This document shows positions 60,785-64,000 of a stretch of DNA of 64,000 bases, in pieces; positions within the stretch are counted from its first letter, which is position 1; each line of letters begins with the position of its first letter. This stretch comes from Paenibacillus curdlanolyticus YK9. Lineage in GTDB: Bacteria > Bacillota > Bacilli > Paenibacillales > Paenibacillaceae. The stretch covers positions 164,302 through 228,301 of the forward strand of contig NZ_AEDD01000006.1 of assembly GCF_000179615.1 (NCBI RefSeq), written 5' to 3'. Position numbers and translations under genes: made by a program. The notes beneath the pieces were generated by a model that saw only the letters and a program-made list of their open reading frames with translations, searched no databases and was not told where the DNA came from.

Positions 60785-61354
60785 TCACAACGCACTGCGC
60801 CGCATCTCGTAGAAATACTGCACGCTCGGATGCTTTAACTTGATTGGCTCGGACATGCTCAAAATGCGCTTCTTCCCAATCCGTCGGTCCACCAAAGCTA
60901 GAATATTCAACAAGATATCGCTGCTCTCCATGCTGTCCTCAATCGAACTGGATAAAAACTTATTCGCGACAACGACAAAATTGGATTTGCTTAAGGCGGA
61001 CTGCGCTGACAAAAGCTCTTTTGCAATTACGGATATTTTCCTGCCTCTTGCCATGACGAGCAAGCGATCCTCCGGAACCTTTCCGTTCGTTTCTCGCCGA
61101 ATCGTATCTATTTCTTCATTAGTAATCGGAATTTGGATATCGGGATCGTTCTTAATCTCCAGCTCCGACTGATACCACCTGATTGATGTCGTTTGATCGC
61201 TCATATTAAGCACATTCTTCTTGTCGACTGTGATGTAACATTGGCCTGCTTTATCGGGTGAGTACCGATAGCTGGTTGCACGATATTCGAACCTTCCCGC
61301 TAATGCGGGGCTGAGAAAGCTTTCTAGCTGCTGCTTCATTTTGCTCCAGGACAT
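60785..61354 (-). CDS. SF0329-type uncharacterised protein
   Basis: 189 residues. MSWSKMKQQLESFLSPALAG, FEYRATSYRYSPDKAGQCYI and KHPSVQYFYEMRRSAL follow the pattern of proteins annotated as SF0329 family. Mixed alpha/beta, cytoplasmic, no catalytic motif. Monocistronic. Function unknown. Confidence 0.7.
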   Translation of the reverse strand: MSWSKMKQQLESFLSPALAGRFEYRATSYRYSPDKAGQCYITVDKKNVLNMSDQTTSIRWYQSELEIKNDPDIQIPITNEEIDTIRRETNGKVPEDRLLVMARGRKISVIAKELLSAQSALSKSNFVVVANKFLSSSIEDSMESSDILLNILALVDRRIGKKRILSMSEPIKLKHPSVQYFYEMRRSAL

Positions 61355-61396
61355 GGTTCCTCCTATGGGGTGTGCTATCGTATCCGACCACGATTA

Positions 61397-62425
61397 TTAG
61401 CTTGATTGTTCGCCAATTAACTGAACGAATACATCCACTAGCTGCGGATCAAAATGTTTCCCTCGTTGCGCTTCTATTTCTGCAATCGTTTCTTCTCTCG
61501 TCCACGCCCTCTTATACGGACGCTCGTGCGTCAATGCATCGTAAAAATCAGCAAGCGCCACAATGCGCGCCGCAAGAGGAATTTCTTCTCCTGCTAGCCC
61601 TTGAGGGTAGCCGGAGCCATCCCACTTTTCATGATGTGATTGCGCGATGTATTGAGCCAGTTTCAAGAGTTTAAAAGAACTGCCTTCCAGTATGCTGGAG
61701 CCGATTGACGTATGTGACTTCATACGTTCAAATTCAAATGGCTCAAATCTGCCCGGCTTGAGCAATATTTCATCAGGGATGCCGATTTTGCCTATATCAT
61801 GCAAGGGCGCTGCCATTTGAATCATACTGACTTCCTGTCTGGAAAGCCCTAATCGTTCAGCAATTAACCCTGATAAAAAACCTACCCGCTGCGTGTGTTG
61901 ACCCGTTACATCGTCACGATATTCTGCCGCGCGTCCAAGAAGCTGTAAAATTTCCGTTTGCGCTTGCTCCAGCTCTTTCGTGCGCTCCCGCACTTTTTCT
62001 TCGAGTTGATTGTTATGTTGCTGCAATTGAATATGAAGAAATCGAGTCCGGAGCAAATTCGTAATACGGAGAATCACTTCTGTACGATCATAGGGTTTGG
62101 TTAGAAAATCGTTAACGCCCGCCTGCAAGCCTTTCTGTTTGGCCTCTGTCGTCAAATCTGCTGTTAGCATTAACACCGGCAGATAGTCATCAGATTCTGA
62201 CTTTTCCCGAATCATTTCAAGAATCGCAAACCCGTCCATCTCCGGCATATGCAGGTCAAGCAGAATAATATCCGGGGCGACTTCCGTAAGCAGACGCTCA
62301 ACTTGAAGGGAATCCATTGTGCTATAAACATTTTTGAATCCTGCCCGCCCCAGAATTCGCTCCAGCAAACTGACATTATACTCCTGATCGTCTACAATCA
62401 AAATGCTGGCTGTCATGACTTCCAT
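61397..62425 (-). CDS. Response regulator with HD-GYP output domain
   Basis: About 342 residues. Receiver domain (ILIVDDQEYNVSLLERIL, phospho-Asp in DIILLDLHMPEMDG, Lys in FLTKPY), a coiled-coil linker (LQQHNNQLEEKVRERTKEL) and an HD-GYP domain (QHTQRVGFLSGLIA, APLHDIGKIGIPDEIL, SHHEKWDGSGYPQG). HD-GYP proteins hydrolyse cyclic di-GMP. ATG 62425 has GGAG 8 nt upstream. Third gene of a signalling operon with the hybrid kinase and a lone receiver. Confidence 0.92.
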   Translation of the reverse strand: MEVMTASILIVDDQEYNVSLLERILGRAGFKNVYSTMDSLQVERLLTEVAPDIILLDLHMPEMDGFAILEMIREKSESDDYLPVLMLTADLTTEAKQKGLQAGVNDFLTKPYDRTEVILRITNLLRTRFLHIQLQQHNNQLEEKVRERTKELEQAQTEILQLLGRAAEYRDDVTGQHTQRVGFLSGLIAERLGLSRQEVSMIQMAAPLHDIGKIGIPDEILLKPGRFEPFEFERMKSHTSIGSSILEGSSFKLLKLAQYIAQSHHEKWDGSGYPQGLAGEEIPLAARIVALADFYDALTHERPYKRAWTREETIAEIEAQRGKHFDPQLVDVFVQLIGEQSS

Positions 62426-62452
62426 TATAGGCTCTCCATTCATCTATCTTTT

Positions 62453-62818
62453 CTACAGCCCTAAAGCCGCATTTATTTTATTAAGCAACCTTTCCAGATC
62501 AACCGGTTTGGTGTCAAAATCGTCGCAGCCTGCCCGGTATGCTTCCGCTTCATCCCCCGCCATTGCATGGGCAGTTAAGGCGATCACCGGAATTTGTTTC
62601 GTATCATCGGTACTCTTGAGCAATCGAGTTGCCTCCCACCCATCCATAACAGGCAAGCTCAAATCCATTAGAATCAAGTCGGGACGGTGCTGGATAGCCA
62701 AATCCACGCCCTCTTTCCCGTCTTCAGCTGTCAGAATTTGAAACCCTTTTCGATTCAATCGTCGGGTTAGCATATCACGATTTAATTCGTTATCTTCCAC
62801 AAGAAGAATCGTATGCAC
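62453..62818 (-). CDS. Single-domain response regulator (DivK/CheY-like)
   Basis: 121 residues, one receiver: TILLVEDNELNRDMLTRRL, phospho-Asp in LILMDLSLPVMDGWEA, VIALTAHAMAGDE and the Lys in FDTKPVD. No output domain; it likely relays phosphate or binds a partner. GTG 62818 follows AGGTGG; an upstream GTG at 62836 is possible. It lies between the kinase and the HD-GYP gene. Confidence 0.9.
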   Translation of the reverse strand: MHTILLVEDNELNRDMLTRRLNRKGFQILTAEDGKEGVDLAIQHRPDLILMDLSLPVMDGWEATRLLKSTDDTKQIPVIALTAHAMAGDEAEAYRAGCDDFDTKPVDLERLLNKINAALGL

Positions 62819-62848
62819 TTTGAGCCACCTCATCACATCTGATTATCA

Positions 62849-64000
62849 CTAATTATGTGGTTCCACTACAATAAATCGGCGAATTTCCGTCAACAGCGTT
62901 TTGTGGTCGAACGTCCCTTTTTGTACGACCCCTTTCACATAACCGTTCAGCTTCAAGCGGTCTTCCGCCGTTATTGATTTCGCTGTTACGACAACAATCG
63001 GTATCTCACTCCAGGCTTCCTGCTTGCGCAGTTCAGCGATGAATTGAAAACCGTTCATCTCCGGCATCATGAGATCAAGCAAGATCATTTTGGGCGCTGC
63101 ACCCTCCATACACGCCAAAGCAATTCGGCCATTGGGAGCCTGAGTCACGGAATATCCTTCTTTTTGCAACAGCCGGGTCATTAACTCACTTGTTGCTGCA
63201 TCATCCTCAATAACCAGAACGGCATGATCCGCGCGCTTTGATACATATTTATCCATCATCTTAATAAGATGCTCTCGGCTGATCGGCTTCGTCAAAAACT
63301 CAGAAGCGCCCAGTGCGTAGCCCAAATGATTATCATTGGTCATAGACCAGATAACGACAGGAATGCTTTGCAATTCGGGATCGTTTTTAATGGCCGATAA
63401 CACACTCCAGCCATCCATGCTCGGCATGAGGATATCGAGACAGATCACTTTTGGACGCAGCTTCCTGGCTAATTGCAACCCTTCCTGTCCATTGGAAGCG
63501 AAAGCTAGCGTCCATCCTTCGTTGGCCAGATAGCGTTTCATCAATTGGTGATTAAATGGATCATCGTCAATCAGTAAAATGCTAATTCGACTGCTATCTT
63601 CCCTGTAATCAAGACCATCTGTTCGCCATTCACTCTCCTGTGTTTCTTCCTCCATGGAAGACGGGAGCCAACAGGTAAAAATACTTCCGGCGCCCATTTC
63701 ACTCTCCACTTGAATAGATCCGTCCATCAGCTCGCTGAAGCTGTGACTAATCGCAAGCCCAAGCCCCGTTCCCCCATATTTGCGCGTTGTAGAGGAGTCT
63801 GCTTGCATAAATGGCTGAAACAACTTTTCAACCTGTTCCGGCGACATTCCAATCCCGGTATCCTTAACACGAAAACAATAACCTGTTCGCCCTTTGCGAG
63901 GCTCGCGATTCACTTCAAGAGAGATCGTACCGTTCTGCGTAAACTTGCTTGCGTTACTGAGCAGGTTAATCAGGATTTGTCTCAATTTCGTAATATCGGT
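62849..64000 (-). CDS. Hybrid sensor histidine kinase, C-terminal part with two receiver domains (cut by window edge)
   Basis: The frame enters from the right edge and runs to 62849. It begins within the HATPase domain: LINLLSNASKFTQNG (N box), VKDTGIGMSPEQ (G1), STTRKYGGTGLGLAIS (F/G2). Then come two receivers: ISILLIDDDPFNHQ with LDILMPSMDGW, and AVLVIEDDAATSE with LLDLMMPEMNGF. It would phosphorylate the adjacent regulators in a multistep relay. Sensor and dimerisation parts are outside the window. Confidence 0.92.
   Translation of the reverse strand, partial: TDITKLRQILINLLSNASKFTQNGTISLEVNREPRKGRTGYCFRVKDTGIGMSPEQVEKLFQPFMQADSSTTRKYGGTGLGLAISHSFSELMDGSIQVESEMGAGSIFTCWLPSSMEEETQESEWRTDGLDYREDSSRISILLIDDDPFNHQLMKRYLANEGWTLAFASNGQEGLQLARKLRPKVICLDILMPSMDGWSVLSAIKNDPELQSIPVVIWSMTNDNHLGYALGASEFLTKPISREHLIKMMDKYVSKRADHAVLVIEDDAATSELMTRLLQKEGYSVTQAPNGRIALACMEGAAPKMILLDLMMPEMNGFQFIAELRKQEAWSEIPIVVVTAKSITAEDRLKLNGYVKGVVQKGTFDHKTLLTEIRRFIVVEPHN

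Overview
The window looks like a chromosomal segment from an endospore-forming Bacillota of the Paenibacillus type. The evidence is a ger germinant-receptor operon, proteins with S-layer-homology (SLH) repeats, a family 11 xylanase, beta-propeller phytases, AGGAGG-type ribosome sites throughout, frequent GTG/TTG starts and compact stem-plus-U-tract terminators. No taxonomic marker (rRNA or similar) is present, so the assignment is an inference from gene content.

Layout. 1-1.7 kb: end of a sugar-sensing cassette (membrane-anchored sugar-binding protein plus histidine kinase cut by the left edge) and a frameshifted zinc-ribbon gene. 2-6.6 kb: transglutaminase-like protein, an array of eight 51-bp hairpin repeats, and a NUDIX + PLD-nuclease/helicase/DUF3427 pair. 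6.7-10.4 kb: gerB-gerA-gerC. 10.5-15.8 kb: frameshifted Fic gene, acetyltransferase, a second 51-bp repeat array, pyrE, an SLH/GH18 wall hydrolase and an APH-fold kinase. 15.9-22.2 kb: small housekeeping or uncharacterised genes (metallopeptidase, ThpR, DUF4180 pair, HEAT protein, 50-aa membrane protein, phosphatase and NUDIX pair, P-loop protein, carbamoyltransferase). 22.5-26.5 kb: tandem phytases and a discoidin-domain secreted protein. 26.7-29.8 kb: LacI regulator divergent from ROK kinase and manA. 30-38.6 kb: peptidoglycan-binding protein, acetyltransferases, AAC(3)-like enzyme, and a sugar-catabolic operon (two TIM-barrel isomerases plus a Gfo/Idh/MocA dehydrogenase) divergent from an AraC regulator. 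38.9-42.2 kb: a two-gene ATPase + HNH nuclease locus resembling Septu-type defence. 42.4-47.2 kb: VOC fragment, YdeI-like protein, catalase, IS3-family element, AlkD-like glycosylase. 47.8-52.5 kb: secreted SLH protein, formylglycine-generating-enzyme-like lipoprotein and GH11 xylanase. 52.7-57.9 kb: DUF4317 protein, a FusB-type EF-G-binding protein with a leader-peptide attenuator, an M29 aminopeptidase and an IS1111-type element. 58.1-64 kb: slipin, a tRNA-Arg(UCU)-like sequence whose 3' half lies upstream of its 5' half, gene remnants, an acetyltransferase, an SF0329-type protein and a hybrid kinase / response regulator / HD-GYP signalling operon that runs off the right edge.

The most unusual signals are: the circularly permuted tRNA-like sequence at 59549-59619; four copies of a ~184-bp intergenic element built as forward-forward-reverse-reverse repeats (29866, 38731, 44996, 57933), two of which carry or border an insertion sequence; two 51-bp-period hairpin arrays; the structured leader with a 17-codon peptide in front of the FusB-type gene; and the ATPase/HNH pair. 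Several genes are broken by single small frameshifts (zinc ribbon, Fic, deoxyribosyltransferase-like remnant), which may be real decay or sequencing error.
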